From contig NC_053200.1 in NCBI RefSeq assembly GCF_905163445.1, positions 496,001-560,000 of the forward strand: 64,000 nt of DNA, read 5' to 3'. The position numbers and the translations under genes were made by a program. The stretch comes from Pararge aegeria (taxonomy: Eukaryota; Arthropoda; Insecta; Lepidoptera; Nymphalidae). Position 1 is the first letter of the stretch. Each line of letters opens with the position of its first letter. Below, piece by piece: positions 34,346 to 46,918 of this stretch. The notes under the pieces are model-generated. The model was given only the letters and a program-made list of their open reading frames with translations. It was not told the origin of the DNA and did no database searches.

Positions 34346-35262
34346 CATATATTGTCGTCGGTGTCATCCACCATCATCCACTGCTGGTATTACGGTTTTG
34401 TAACGCCACAAACCGTCTTCATCCCATCTAAGCATTAGCCTAATTTAGCTAAAAGCTATATCTTCCTGCGTCACTACTTCGGTAGGTTCTCCGATGACCC
34501 TTCATTGCCACTTATAATATTTTGATTAAACTATCCATTGTTGCAGAACTCTAAAATAATACAGGCTGCATTTAAACATCACCATTTAGAGCAATAAAGG
34601 AAAAGAATGGAATAATGTAGCCCTCCATTCCAGTCCAGTGCTGGATTGAACAAACTGGAACCAGTAACTGGAAGAATTTGAACCGGTTATAAAAGCCCCC
34701 GCCCCGGCCAGGCGCCGCTCGCCGGGCCCCTCCAAACTATTCTCATTTGCGAGGCGGACTCGAGCCCACTGTAACTTTGTTGTCGCAGATGGCCCCAAAT
34801 ACTTTTTTATTAATTTTATATATTTTATACTAACGCTTCTTTATGGTAGGCCTTCGCATCAGGCAATATGTAATGAAGTCCACTTCATTAATAAACTATC
34901 CGACACATAAAGATATTTAATATTAACCTACCCTTGTCGGTCGTCTTGTTACATCAGTATTTATTGAGTTCTCTATGGTTACGATATTGGTAAATCTGGT
35001 GATTAACAAAGATGGCAGCACTGTCGAATTGCTGGAAGCATTATTGAACAAAATAATATATAAGAATTGTTCTGTTGCCCCACATATGCACAGGGACATG
35101 TAAAAAGAATTTTTTAATTTTGAATAAAGAAATAGAAATATAAATATAAATGATTGGAAGTATGCACTGATTTATCATCTTTTGCGCTGGTCCTCTTTTG
35201 TACTATCTCCGAAAAGAAATTCGGTCCTGGCTAATAAACAAATAAAACAGTACAATATTAAA

Positions 35263-35297
35263 CTTTTTCTTAAATACAAGATGTATTTAAGAAAAAG
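35263..35297. repeat. Perfect snap-back palindrome, 15-bp arms, 5-bp loop
   Basis: CTTTTTCTTAAATAC (35263-35277) is exactly reverse-complemented at 35283-35297 across AAGAT. Confidence 0.88.
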
Positions 35298-35819
35298 AAA
35301 AATATACCGATGTGATAGGACGTAGCACGACTTCGTTTCAACCTTCATTGCATCAGCAATCGAGAAGTGACTTTCATAGGTTGATGAATTATAATTAGTG
35401 TTTCAGAACGCACCTTTTACTTACCTAAAATTTAAACTAAGGTTGTCCGCGAGTTCGTCTGCAATAACGTCTGACAACACATTTTTCAATATAAACTCTA
35501 TGGAAAATAAAGTATTTTAATAAAATCACTTTTGAAAGTATTTTACTAATCAAATTTCAATGACTCTTGATTTTAAAATTATATAGGTTTGTCAAATCTT
35601 CCAAGCCCCGTACACACCTGGGTAGTTTTTAGTGTAACCTTTTCGTAGCAGCTGTAAACAACGTTATGAAAACGGTTACCCGTTTTCATTTAAATTAACG
35701 TGCTTCTAAACTTTATAAAAACATGGGCTATCAGACCCCTATTTTATTAAACTTTCCTGTACAAATTGACACTGCTTGTTTTGGTTATACTACCGTGATG
35801 TTACTGACGTGATGAATTA

Positions 35820-36090
35820 TGGCTCCAAAACGTTCATAGTCACTCAGCAGGCGTTGGAGAGAGCTATTCTCAGAAGATCCCAAAATATCAAATTAGAAAT
35901 ACGGAGGTCCGTTAAAGAACCAGGGTCCCGGACATGCTCAGTGGCAGTTGGAAGAGCACATAGCTCGCTGGACCGATGGACGTTACGATCCCGAACTCAG
36001 GGTCTGGAGGGGTCTTCCAGAAACTTAGCGTTGGTAAACCACTACAAGCAGCCTACTACTAGCGTGTGGAAATCCCAACAAAAGATAATA
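35820..36090 (+). pseudogene. RTE-type LINE, decayed coding fragment
   Basis: The frame reads VTQQALERAILRR then a rearranged stretch with EIRRSVKEP, and GTGGCAGTTGGAAGAGCACA / GCTCGCTGGACCGATGGACG keep the nucleotide order of the RTE segment that encodes WQWAGHIAR.DGRW. It lacks an intact frame. Confidence 0.55.
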
Positions 36091-36254
36091 ATAAAATAAT
36101 AATGATTAGTTGTAGTTTTTCTTAGTTGAACATCGTTTCGGTTTGTATTAGAGCTTTCTGCGTATTACTTAACGGTAAAGAAGATTCAAAATAATACTAC
36201 GTTCTGTAGTACGATTCTGTGAATCTTTTATCCTCTCAGCGTGCGTGAGCCGGC

Positions 36255-36273
36255 GGGAGGGCGGCCGGGCGGG
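36255..36273 (+). other. Canonical G-quadruplex motif
   Basis: GGGAGGGCGGCCGGGCGGG: four G3 runs separated by 1, 5 and 1 bases. It lies inside a GC-rich island in an AT-rich region. Confidence 0.65.
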
Positions 36274-37389
36274 TGGAGTGCGGGGGTGCTGAATGTGGGA
36301 CGGAGCATATTTCGGCGGATATTTAGTTAACAGACGTAAGCCTCTTAGCGATACAAAAGCCGGATTTGCCGAACGTATCACATATTATACGTTACCAAAT
36401 ATTATATTATCAGCATTATATATTGACTGGCAGGAGATTTTGTAACATAATTATCAGCCTAACCCACAGCTGGACACTGGCTTTAAGAGCGTAAACCCGC
36501 CACACCGCTCTAAGTTGAATGAGCTTGTAAGTATTAACGATTATTATGACATGTTAGTGATGATAGCCAGGACGAAGTGCTTAGCGTGCTCTCGTGGAGA
36601 AGGGGGTCGCCAATTTTTAACTTCAGGCTGTACTAAGAATTTCTTAACAGAAAACCTAAATGAACATATAACTGGCACGACTTTATACACTTTTAGACTG
36701 AGAGGAGACACGTGTCCTTCCCGGTAATTGGTTGATAATGAAGATATGTTACGATACGATATGATTAATATTGATATGGTTCGACAAATAGTGCGGTGAT
36801 CGGATCAAACAAACAATACATATCTCGACCCGACTTACGAATTCCGTTTTACCATTACGACGTTCAAAACTTTAATAATAAAATTAAGCATGAGAACAGA
36901 ATTAAGAACATACAGAAGTCTCATTCAGCGATTATTGCATGCAGGGTACTGTTTTCAAAAACGGTGAAAACGACCTGCACCCGTCTCACTTCACACCGGC
37001 AGATTGTCAAACTCACAAACTTTTCCCATTTTCCCCATTTTATGGTAAACGTTTTAAACATTAGAGGTTAATTACTGTTACCTGTTGGAGAAAAACTACT
37101 AAAGTGGCGTGTTTTTAATGCTTCAATATTAATCGTGAGTACGGTTTCTGTATTTTCTTAATTCTGTGAGCATGAGCCAGTGAGCGAGACTGAAATTTAG
37201 TTTTGGCATTCTTATACCACTATTGAGGCTCCGTTGCATTTGAGAACCTCTTCGTTTCTGAGATCGGTTTGCTAATATTAAGTGGAGAGGCAACATAAAG
37301 GAAGATCTCGATACACAAAGACTCACAAAGAAGCCCGCTAACCGTCGCTAGATTGCATTAACAAAGTATAAACGCAATCTCAGTTAGCA

Positions 37390-37424
37390 CCCCGCCCGGC
37401 CCCGCGCCGCCCCCGCCCGCGCCC
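37390..37424 (-). other. C-rich island (G-quadruplex motif on minus strand)
   Basis: At least six C3-C5 runs separated mostly by 1-6 bases, from CCCCGCCCGGCCCC to CCCCCGCCCGCGCCC. Confidence 0.6.
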
Positions 37425-37670
37425 TCTGCAGGCGATCTTTTGCGCTTTGAATCTAAACGACCTCATCTCCGGAACGATTCAGCACAAGATGAGGTATTTA
37501 TTCTTTGATCTATGCCTCTTTTCATTTTCCATCGTGCTTTTGATAAAATATACAAATTATTTTATATTCGTGCAATTATATGCTGTATACTCACTTCTCT
37601 GTCGCTTTATGTTTATTTCAGTCTAGTTTCCTTGTTTAATAAAAGCAGTGCATAAAGCATTTACAATAGA

Positions 37671-37760
37671 CTAGCTGTTGCCTTAATTCGGCTTTTACGT
37701 CTCACGAAAAACGTTAATTTTCCCAGAATAATAAGGATCTATTTAGTAAATGCAAAGTCA
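37671..37760 (-). mobile_element. Helitron end fragment
   Basis: CTAGCTGTTGCCTTAATTCG matches the family end, followed by TTTTCCCAGAATAATAAGGA, comparable to the TTTTCCCGGAATAGTAAGCA block of the copy at 54143. The other end is lost. Confidence 0.55.
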
Positions 37761-39455
37761 AGCCAAACATAGGAAATTAATAAATAAGCAAACTGACACA
37801 CTTATTAAATTCATAACATTGGTATTAAAAGCACCATAAAATAAAAAGTGGAATTATTTTATTGCGTAGTTGCCTGAAGCAAATAAATAAATTAAATGTA
37901 GCACAGTAATAATGATTTGTGATTTTGATGTGATGTAGTGAGAGCGTTTATCTTTGATTTGACTTAAGTAACGATAAGATTAAAAAACGCCACTTAACAT
38001 TCAATTTAACCTTTTTCAGTGTCAACGCATAAATTCCGGAACATAGACTCAGTTAGCAGCACATCTTTGTCGGTGCTCAAATCCGCTCTGCATCAACAGA
38101 GAACCCTTTGTATACGAATAAAAATAAAAAGGAGGGAGTGATGTTGAATAAATGCAACTGGCAAAAAAGTCCAACTGCCCGCTCCGCTAAGCTTTACATA
38201 CATTTGGCTCACTCGTTCAGACTGTACAAGTTATTCTACGATCAGTTTCTCTAAATCCAACTGAGCCCCGCTCTCGGCTGTGCACTACACTGGTTCGAGT
38301 GTCCCTTGCAGGTATTATTTTGTTTCCTAACTGTTAATGTAAACTACGCTAAGCCGCTAATGATTACTGATGGTCGAGTCTGTATTTTTGTGGTGAATAA
38401 CTAATCGCCAGCCAGCCAGCCATCTTCTCGGAAAGCGGATTATGTCAAACTTGAAACGACTTAAGACACATATTATAATATCTAACATTATTCTATGTGG
38501 GCGCCACGGAGGTCTTCACGAAAATACCTACCACAATGTCATAATAAATGATCTCGTAGGCATCTTACTTTGCACTTACAAAGTTATTTAAGAGAAAGAA
38601 AACGTAGGTATTATACCGCCCGTAATTTATTAACTAGGTGAAAGATGAGCTGCGTCGGTGCGATGAAAGTTATGATTTAGTGTTTGTTGGTGAGATATGT
38701 TATGTAACGCTCAGTGCTAGTGTGGTAATAGTTGGATAACGAAGTATCGAACAGCGCCAATGACTCGATTATCAAGTCGTGGCAGTGTTCCACCGCACCA
38801 CCCTTCCGATGTACTTCTACGAGCAAAGTAGTAGTAGTAAGTAAGTTTGCTCGTTCTTACGAGTCTTCAGGACGAGCAAAAGTATGGCGACTGTTTCGTC
38901 GTTTGGGCTTTATCGGTTAATATCGATTTTCTAGCAAGTTGGATCAATCAGCGCGATATACCTCGTAAAGCTGCCTTAGCATAATAGCTATATAACTTTA
39001 TCCACGTTTACTCTGTTTTTTGTATATATACAAATTCGAATAAGTGTTCAAAGCAAACGCTAATTGTTAAGGAGAATGGCTCTTGTTTCGTCCACACTTC
39101 TCTGCGGAACCGCTTTGTGTGGAACGTTTGTAATGTTTACTTTGACTTCATGGTTTTTCGATACAAGAATACGACTCCTTATTTTCGAGTGCGCTAATCT
39201 TAAGGTCACGTCAGTGCAAATTTAGTGCCAAAGTGTCAAAGTTACCACACACAAACAATTATTTTCTCTAATTTAAGCTATCCGACGTGAGCAAATTTGA
39301 GTCAAATGATATCTACACGATCAGCCCGTAGAAAAATAGGTAATTATAACTAACCATTCTATTTGTCTCGAGATACCTATTATATAAACCCGAATTGCCT
39401 CGTTTTACTTTAATATAAATACAAAGCCTAGAATCAATTAAAAGACAGTTATGCC

Positions 39456-39575
39456 CGGCTAGCATGGACAGGAGACAATTATCTCCCCGGGGAAAGATAA
39501 ATATGTATCTACTCCCAAAGCTTTATCAACTTACAGAGCAAAGGCGCACAAGTGGAAATAATATCCAAATAATAA
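39456..39575 (+). mobile_element. MITE with GCTAGC/CAGGAGAC end, truncated copy
   Basis: GGCTAGCATGGACAGGAGAC, AATTATCTCCCCGGGGAAAG, CTACTCCCAAAGCTTTATC and GGCGCACAAGTGGAAATAAT match the copy at 21301 in order. The right half is missing. Confidence 0.6.
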
Positions 39576-40418
39576 TAAATAGGAGTCAACAAAAAATAAA
39601 AAAAAAACTAAAGATTTCAATAATTTCAGATGACAGATCGTAATATAACCTCCATAAAAAAAAACTGCTATGCCAACACATGTGTTTGCGGAGTAGGTGT
39701 GTTTGTTTCAGTTCTCCAAAGCACCCCTCGTGTTTCACACAACATCACGTCAAAGTAACAGCTCAACAAAAAGCATAAAAGATATAAAAGAATGATAAAA
39801 GCCGACAAAGAAGGCAAAAGATGTGTTCATATTGTGACATTGTGCGAACTTTGTTATAATAACCGTCTTCAGGACAAGTTATAGCCCGAGAGATGTGGGG
39901 CATTTTAAAAATTGCTTGCAGAGTGCGCAGGGGATAGAATCCAGGTAGATATAGCATTATAATAAATTTCTGTTCGAAAAAACCGATTTCAAAAGGCTAC
40001 TCGATTAGCCTTTTTAACGGGCATTCCATGCCGAATAAATAAAAACCAATAATAACGTTTCGTGCCTTGAAAAGAAACGCATTAATTCCTTTTAAAGGAC
40101 AACGAAGTTATTGCCACGTAAAGGTTCGAGGATTTGGAAAAATAAGACCTAATGACTCTTGTAAAACTTAAATCACCTCTTAAGTACAAGGTTACAAAAT
40201 ACACTTCTAACCGTAGGTCGTAGTCAAGAATGGTAGCCTTTGTAACACTAAATATATTGGACGCCATAACTGTATCCAAATTGGGGCATACGAGTGAGAG
40301 GTTTCGGGCGTGACTGGTTACCACGACAAAAAAGTGCCGCGATGATATTTGGCGGTTTTTGATGTTTCAATACGATGTAACATAGACACCGGTAGGGTTA
40401 GGTACGCGTTTAATATAA

Positions 40419-40460
40419 TTGCCTGCATCATCACTTAGCAGTGATTGCAGTCAAGTTCTA
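40419..40460 (+). mobile_element. SINE family C tail
   Basis: TGCCTGCATCATCACTTAGC and GTGATTGCAGTCAAG match the tail of family C. Confidence 0.5.
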
Positions 40461-40875
40461 ACTTTCAAGGATATAAAAAACCGCCGATATGTATAATAAC
40501 ACAGACAAGCAAACGAAGCGGGAGATGTGTCTTCTTGCCCCGGGAGCTGGTCCGTTTCCGCCAGCTGCTCTTGGAGCGTATCTGTTGACAAGTACCAACG
40601 CAGTGTGGCGGGGTTGCCATGGTTGCGAGGTCGGGCGATATCCCGGAACAACTTTTTGATTATACGACTGAAGTCGAATATTTAATAATTTTTTAGGTTT
40701 TAACCAAAATGTAGAACCCTTACAAACTCTATTTCTTCTGGAATTTCGCCTGAAGTGAGATGTAGAAGTTAGAGTTCATCCAATCTATCAATATATGTAC
40801 TAAAATAAAGCGAAAGAGTTTTTTTTAATTTTTATGCGCTAATAAATTTATCTATTTTATGGATTTCATAAATTT

Positions 40876-40920
40876 ATTTCCTAAGTAATATATACCACTA
40901 TATATTACTTCTTAGGAAAT
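40876..40920. repeat. Snap-back palindrome, ~19-bp arms with a 3-base bulge
   Basis: ATTTCCTAAGTAATATATA (40876-40894) pairs with the segment ending ...TTACTTCTTAGGAAAT at 40920; a CTT insertion in the right arm is the only interruption. Confidence 0.8.
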
Positions 40921-41009
40921 CTTCGAACCTTTTCACATTAACGTACCTATGTGAGAATATATCTAATAGTTAGCAGGTTCAACTATGGGATCACGAAGTT
41001 CTGCATTTC

Positions 41010-41222
41010 AGGGTCGGACTAACAATTTGGAGTCCTTAATTGGCGATATACGCAGCGTCTCGGAAAGCACGATCCACCAACTGTCTCGGCGACTATCATA
41101 AACATCTGATAAGCCCAGAAAAAGCCCGCATTGGAACAGCGTAATGGGTCTATGTTCTAAAAGCCTACGAGAGGTCCCCTACCTGTGCTCAGGAATAAGA
41201 TTTTAATATGCTGATGATGACA
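41010..41222 (+). mobile_element. RTE/SINE-type 3' tail
   Basis: ACATCTGATAAGCCCAGAAA, GCATTGGAACAGCGTAATGG, GTCTATGTTCTAAAAGCC and TTTTAATATGCTGATGATGA follow the order of an abundant lepidopteran 3' tail also present at 7930 and 49497. Confidence 0.55.
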
Positions 41223-41919
41223 TAATACAGCACCAATACCGTTAACAAGACGTCCCGCTAATCAAGTCATTTGTCAGCGCTTTCATCGCCGGAACAACCA
41301 CAAGACATACCGACGTCACCCTCCCACTAGCACGCCGCGCGAGATACACGACGTATTCATTACAACAAAGAGCCGGTAATCTCCGTGAATTATATTCACA
41401 GACAAAAACTATCGTCTGATGTATCACCTCCTTTCCACAAGCAACTACCTCCTCGGAGCGGGAGAAGCTTAAAGCCACTCCCCTCTGACAAAATTGCAGA
41501 CCGGAATCCGGAACAATTCTTTAGCAGATATACTAATATTCGTATCAGAAGCGCAGATAAAACATATTGATTGAACACATGCTTCGGGTTTTTCTGTAGT
41601 AGAATGGCGATAGAGTAAAAGTAGGTAGGTACTGATAAGACATACTGCGACAATTGACACATCGTCGCCTAGCCCCATAGTATGCGTAGCTTGTAAAGCT
41701 TAATTTGCTATTCTCCGCGAAAAGCAGAAGAATCTATGGTGTAATTTATAATTTCTTAAATCCTTATGCTCCACAACAAACAGATCTTAGGAAATGTACC
41801 CTCTACGCGGGTTTCTCTCCGAAACCGGAAGATCCTCAGGAGATGTTGACTTTACAATGAATAATTGTTATAACTTTATTACTTACTTACTATTAATATT
41901 TACTATACTGTACGAAAAA

Positions 41920-42865
41920 TAAGCTTAACTTAAGCTTAGATAAATGCAAATATATAGTATATTCTAAGAAAAATATCATCTGCAATTTCACGTACTCCCT
42001 TTGTGATGTTAGTCTTATGAGAGTTTACAACATTAGAGGCTTTGGAGTAACATTGAATGTTAAACTACATTTAGACATTCATGTAAAAAATATAATAGAT
42101 AAAACATTTAGAATGTATGGTTTTGTAATGAGAGCAATGAATGATATTAAGAGAGCTTCCACATATATTCATTTATATAAGTCACTAGTGCGGTCGCAAC
42201 TTGAATATGCTGCTTGTATATGGGATCCTTACTATGATAAATATGTAAGAAGTCTCGAAGTTATTCAAAATAAGTTTCTTTGCAGTATGCATTACAGATG
42301 TACAAATAGTCGCCTGCCTTAGGACCAACTTCTTGAAAATCACGAACTACTTGATTTAAAGTCGAGGCGTAAACAACTAGAAGCCACGTTCTTGTATGAT
42401 CTGTGTCACAACAAATATGACTGTATCGCTTTGACTCGTAAGCTCTGCTACCGTGTGCCTTTTAGAACTTCTATACGTAGTTGCAGAACATATCAGATTT
42501 TTGCTACCACAAAATGCCGCACTAATGCAGGTAAACGCTCACCAATGTTTAGAATGACACAGATGTATAACGAACACTTTGGCGACGTTGACATTCATGC
42601 AACTAGTGTAAGTAATTTCAAGAAGTGGGTAATAAGCAATCTGAAATATAAAAAAATAAATAATAAGGCGTATTAAGTAGTTAGTTAGTTTGCATTATAC
42701 TCGTAAGTGATGAATTATTTATTATTTTTTAATATAAGTTTAGTAATTCGTGGACAATGGTGTGGGTCTTGTGCTAATGCTATTTTATTTTTAGATGTCT
42801 TTTCTGTTATTTTTGTGCATGGCTGTCTGTTGTCCCTAATAAATAAATAAATAAATAAATAACTT
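41920..42865 (+). pseudogene. 5'-truncated LINE 3' end with one in-frame stop
   Basis: The frame reads from about 41925 (LNLSLDKCKYIVYSKKN) through RGFGVTLNVKLHLDIHVKNI, RTYIHLYKSLVRSQLEYAAC-like wording and CIWDPYYDKYVRSLEVIQNK to a TAG at 42320. It then continues in the same frame through SRRKQLEATFLYDLCHNKYD and ATTKCRTNAGKRSPMFRMTQ to the natural stop at 42676. Only that nonsense codon interrupts some 250 codons. It is the RT-thumb/connection region of a Jockey/CR1-type LINE. The 3' UTR ends in an (AATA)n tail at 42837-42861. The family differs from the LINEs at 13471 and 32000. Confidence 0.8.
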
Positions 42866-42869
42866 GACT

Positions 42870-44750
42870 AACGTGACTTTTATACTAACATACGTGTAAA
42901 CTGAAAAAGCCAGGCCTCGCATACTATTGAAATCGTTGTCGTCTACTCGTAGGTGTGTCGGTCGATGGCTCTGGACGTCCGAGCGGTGGGAATAGCTGTT
43001 AGTGTCGCTGTAATTGCTTGTGCACGTAAATGAGCGCTCGCCGCTGAGTTACGGAGCGGCCGGGGGCGGCGTCTTGTTTGCAGCGCACACAGCCACGCGT
43101 GCTACTAACTTGGTTCTTAATCTTATTGCGGCGACATGTTTTGCTTATGAGTTACGGCGTCAACTACAGCCTCTCTGTTGAGCTGATCGCAGACTGCCGC
43201 AAGATCCATAGTGGCTAACGACACAACGCTGTTTCGGTAAAAAATACTAACGTCGTCTGCATTTCTTCGACAATTACCTTTTATAAAATTAAACATAAAT
43301 TAATTTAATTCGAATTTATTGGCGAGGTCCATGGCCTCACCGCTCTCATGTAGCGTGATGGGCTAATGTTCGATGAATGAAAAATAAAGGTAAAAAGCTC
43401 TATCTCGTTGAATGACTCGTTATATTATGTGGTCCATCTGTGTTGCAAACTGTAGGGGTAATTAAACACAGGGTAATAAAACAATATCATTTGTTAAACT
43501 TAACATAGTCCACGGTGAACGAATAGAAAGTTTTAAGATAAAAAATCTCAAAAACAACAGCGATTAACAGAATAACATGTCAGGAAGCGCCTTTTAATGG
43601 ACAAGCCTCAAATAAGAGAGAGGGTTTAGAGCGGTTTTCTTGATGACTGCATTTGATGCTATTATATATAGCTTTGATTTAATAAAAAAATTAACTAAGC
43701 CTAATTTATAAGCAGTCAGATATTTCTTTATTTTACCAGGACCATAGAAAGCACTTTTGAGGCTTACCTACATTACATAAACAATGTGTACATGGTAGTA
43801 AGGTGATGGTGACATTTACGTTCGTTTCACTTTTGAAATGTTCAGTCTGTCTGTTCGTAGTGAGTCTGCAAGCAGTTAGGAAGGTAGGTTATATCGGCAA
43901 GAAACTCAGCTGTTGCTCCTGTACAATTTTACATTCATTATTCTATTATGTATTGTGAAGCTACTGTGAGTATTCCTATTTATTTAAATTTTCTCGTAGT
44001 GGTTTCAAAGCAAATACCAACCAACCCCACAAACTACTTATGGTACTTCCACAGACGATATATTATATAGATATAGATTTCGCATGCTCGTAATCCTAAA
44101 ACATAATACTTTTGATGCAAATGAAACATTTTCCATTTGCCTAAGGATAAAGGGACGGAGCAACCCTAATTCTATTGTTGGACATGTATTCACTCAGGTC
44201 GACATCCCGCCTTAAGAAAGGGAGTGAAATTTGCATGGATATGTGAAACGTCCTGCGTGCGGAATACTAATCCTTCTTCCTATCTGAGCTCTTCCGGACG
44301 CTTGAAGCTCAGCTGAAACTTCAAAATTGTTAAATGGCAAACGTTTGCTAAAACTCATACAGCTACGGTAGCTTCAAACTTTTGCTAGGCTTGTGCTATG
44401 TTGTACGCTTGAGCCACGCGCGAATTGTTGCCAGTTTGAAGTACTAAAATGGGACCAGCGATGGCATCCTGCGCCTGAATGCCTGCAAAATGGATAGTCC
44501 TGATTGTATACTTAATCAGAGGACTCGATCCATGTTAATAACAAGATACTAACATAAATATTAAGTTTTTCTTCTATTGCTACTAACCTCGATAAGTGCT
44601 AACATAGTGATAAGTTTTATAGTTACTAACCTGAATGGACTTTCTGTTATCTCATATAAATAAATAAAAAAAATGTTGGCGTAGACACGTTCATGTTTAT
44701 TAAACTTCTTTGTAGGTTCCTATCGAAACATAATAACGTCATATTTTTTA
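42870..44750. other. Non-coding stretch
   Basis: No gene. A GC-richer patch lies near 43025-43110. The rest shows nothing recognisable. Confidence 0.35.
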
Positions 44751-44751
44751 C

Positions 44752-44972
44752 AGCCAATTGGCGCAGTGGACAGCGACCTTGCTTTCTGAGCCAAGGCCGT
44801 GGGTTCGATTCCCACAACTGGACAATGTTTGTGTGATGAACATGAATGTTTTTCAGTGCCTGGGTGTTTATTTATATATTATAAGTATTTATGTATATAA
44901 TTCATCAGTCATCTGAGTACCCATAACACAACCACAAGCTATGCTTACATTGGGGCTAGATTGCGATCGGTG
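44752..44972 (+). mobile_element. tRNA-derived SINE, family B (reference copy in this window)
   Basis: A-box-like ATTGGCGCAGTGGACAGCG and B box GGGTTCGATTCCCACAACTG, then TGTGATGAACATGAATGTTT, TTCAGTGCCTGGGTG, ATAATTCATCAGTCATCTG and GTACCCATAACACAACC. The head folds like a tRNA, but the conserved body shared with three other sites shows it is a SINE. Confidence 0.82.
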
Positions 44973-45693
44973 TATTAAAAAAAAAATGAAAAATTTGCAC
45001 AACTTTAGTGTCATTTGAGTAAAACAACGTTTCATTGTCAGTATAAGATATGAGAGTTTTCTTGTTCTTTGTAAATTAAATAATAACTTTTTATTAATGA
45101 TTTCTTACCCAAATTAAATAAAGCTTTTAGCTTTGAGATAATGTTGTAAGTTTTCAGAATTTTACCGTTTTTCTTTTTCGGGCTGTTGATAACATAACTT
45201 TTAATTACCAATGAACCAACTTGTGTGCTTCATTATTGCTATTAAAAAATTGTTAAAACTTTAAAGATTAGTGTCACCCTACGACTGTAAAGGTGTATAA
45301 CTTTAAATAGAACTAATTAGACCCTTACAAATGCGCGTCAGACTTGCTCCATCCGTTTCGTTCCTTGGAAGGAAACATACTTTATGTTTTATTTACTTAA
45401 ATTTTCAGCTGCAAAACGAAACGCTGAAACGAAAAAATAATAATTAAAAACCCTTTTGTTGTGTTACATTATTCGACATTTTAATAACGAAATATTATGT
45501 TATTTACTGTTTTTGACATTGTTTTATTGTTTTTAAGTATCAACACCAACTCCAATTATTAATCTTTAAAATTGTTAAAACTTTATAATCATGGGACTCA
45601 CTTACTAATAATCTTTAATGTCGACAATAGAAGAGGTTAAATAAGAAGCTTATTATACACACTTGCAACCCGTGTGAAGCTCAGAATAACTCT

Positions 45694-45985
45694 TCATCAT
45701 CATAGTATCATCATCATCATCATATCAACCCATAACCGGCCCACTACAGGGCACGGGTCTCCTCCCACAATGAGAAGGGGTTAAGGCCGTAGTCCACCAA
45801 ACTGGCCTAGTGCGGACTGGCGGACTTTACACACCTTTGAGAACAGTATGGATAACTCTCAGGCATGCCGGTTTCCTCACAATGTTTACCTTCACCGTTG
45901 AAGCAAGTGCTATTTTAATAGCTTAAAACGCACATAACTTAGAAAAGTTACGTACATGCTGGAATTCCTCCCCACTGGGCTAACA
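45694..45985 (-). mobile_element. tRNA-derived SINE, family A (inverted) with ATC microsatellite tail
   Basis: (ATC)n at 45694-45723, then CAACCCATAACCGGCCCACT, ACAGGGCACGGGTCTCC, CAATGAGAAGGGG, GGCATGCCGGTTTCCTCAC, AAGCAAGTGCTATTTTAAT. The best-preserved family A body in the window; an (ATTT)n microsatellite follows at 45992-46016. Confidence 0.8.
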
Positions 45986-46094
45986 CCGCTTTATTTATTT
46001 ATTTATTTATTTATTTACTCCTCTTACACAAATACCATAGTCGCATGAATTTTAATTGGATACAAGATACATTTAGATGTAAAGTAACTGCTAA

Positions 46095-46339
46095 AGGCCA
46101 GCGCACAGCGGGACGGCAGGTCTTAGTTTTTTTATCTTAACCCAACGTAAATTCATATGTTCAACGTAACTAGTGGTAGGTAACTAGATAATCAATTACA
46201 ATGTTTAGAAAATGATGAGAGCGTTTAGGGTCATTCGTTAAATATTGGTATTTTTATCTTGTTACAACTAGTTACGTCTGAATTAAAGTTAGGTAAAAGA
46301 AACATGATCTGCCCTGTCGTCCCCGCTGTGCGCTGGCCC
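46095..46339. mobile_element. Tourist-like (PIF/Harbinger-type) MITE, 245 bp
   Basis: Inverted ends: AGGCCAGCGCACAGCGGGAC at the left, and the complement of GGGCCAGCGCACAGCGGGGA at the right. Both sides are flanked by TAA (46092-46094 and 46340-46342), the 3-bp duplication typical of PIF/Harbinger insertions. No coding capacity. Its ends differ from the Harbinger element at 54382, so it is not a deletion derivative of that element. Confidence 0.82.
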
Positions 46340-46918
46340 TAAGTTGTCAAAGTAATCAGATCAACGCAGCGGCGGCGGCGGGGCGAGCTAAAACAGAACA
46401 TAGTTATTATCTCGACACCAACAACTTTGTTAACCGAAAACATGAGAAATTATAATGATATTTGTATGTAAGGGAAGAGTTAAGGTTCAAATTATATAGG
46501 GGAGAAACTCCCAAAGTGCTCAAAGTGGTGGTGGTTTTTTAATAATTTAAAGCTGTAATAGTAACCGTTTTGAAAGCTAAAAGTAAGCCACGTTATAGAA
46601 CTTGCCACCGCTAGCATATGCCGGACATAAAAAATTAACCCGCCCCCTAATTATACCCACAGCCAAGGGATAAAATTTACTTTTTCACCTGCCAAAGCAT
46701 GGCGTCAGGAGAAAAGAGAAATGTTTCTGATAATTTTTTGAGTTATATATTTAATAAACATTTTGTCCTCCGTTGAGAGAATGTCATTTGTACTCACTAA
46801 TGACGCTACTCTATGCGTCACTTACCTTAACTCATTGAATAACTCGCACTGAACATCTAATTGAGCTTTTTAATCACGTAGAGAATCTCCTAACCTGTAC
46901 ATATCGTTACGTGAGTTT

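Larger units (their letters stand above)
36100..39450. other. Non-coding stretch with two G-quadruplex-type segments
   Basis: No gene is recognised. GC-rich islands stand out against AT-rich flanks at 36240-36295 (G-rich) and 37386-37430 (C-rich). A Helitron end (CTAGCTGTTGCC) lies at 37671. The region could be regulatory DNA of the BCL11-like gene, but nothing proves that. Confidence 0.35.

Noticed and set aside
44752..44825. Possible tRNA gene (A and B boxes, good fold)
   Set aside because: The same head plus a long conserved body occurs at 34117 and inverted at 30712; it is a SINE head.
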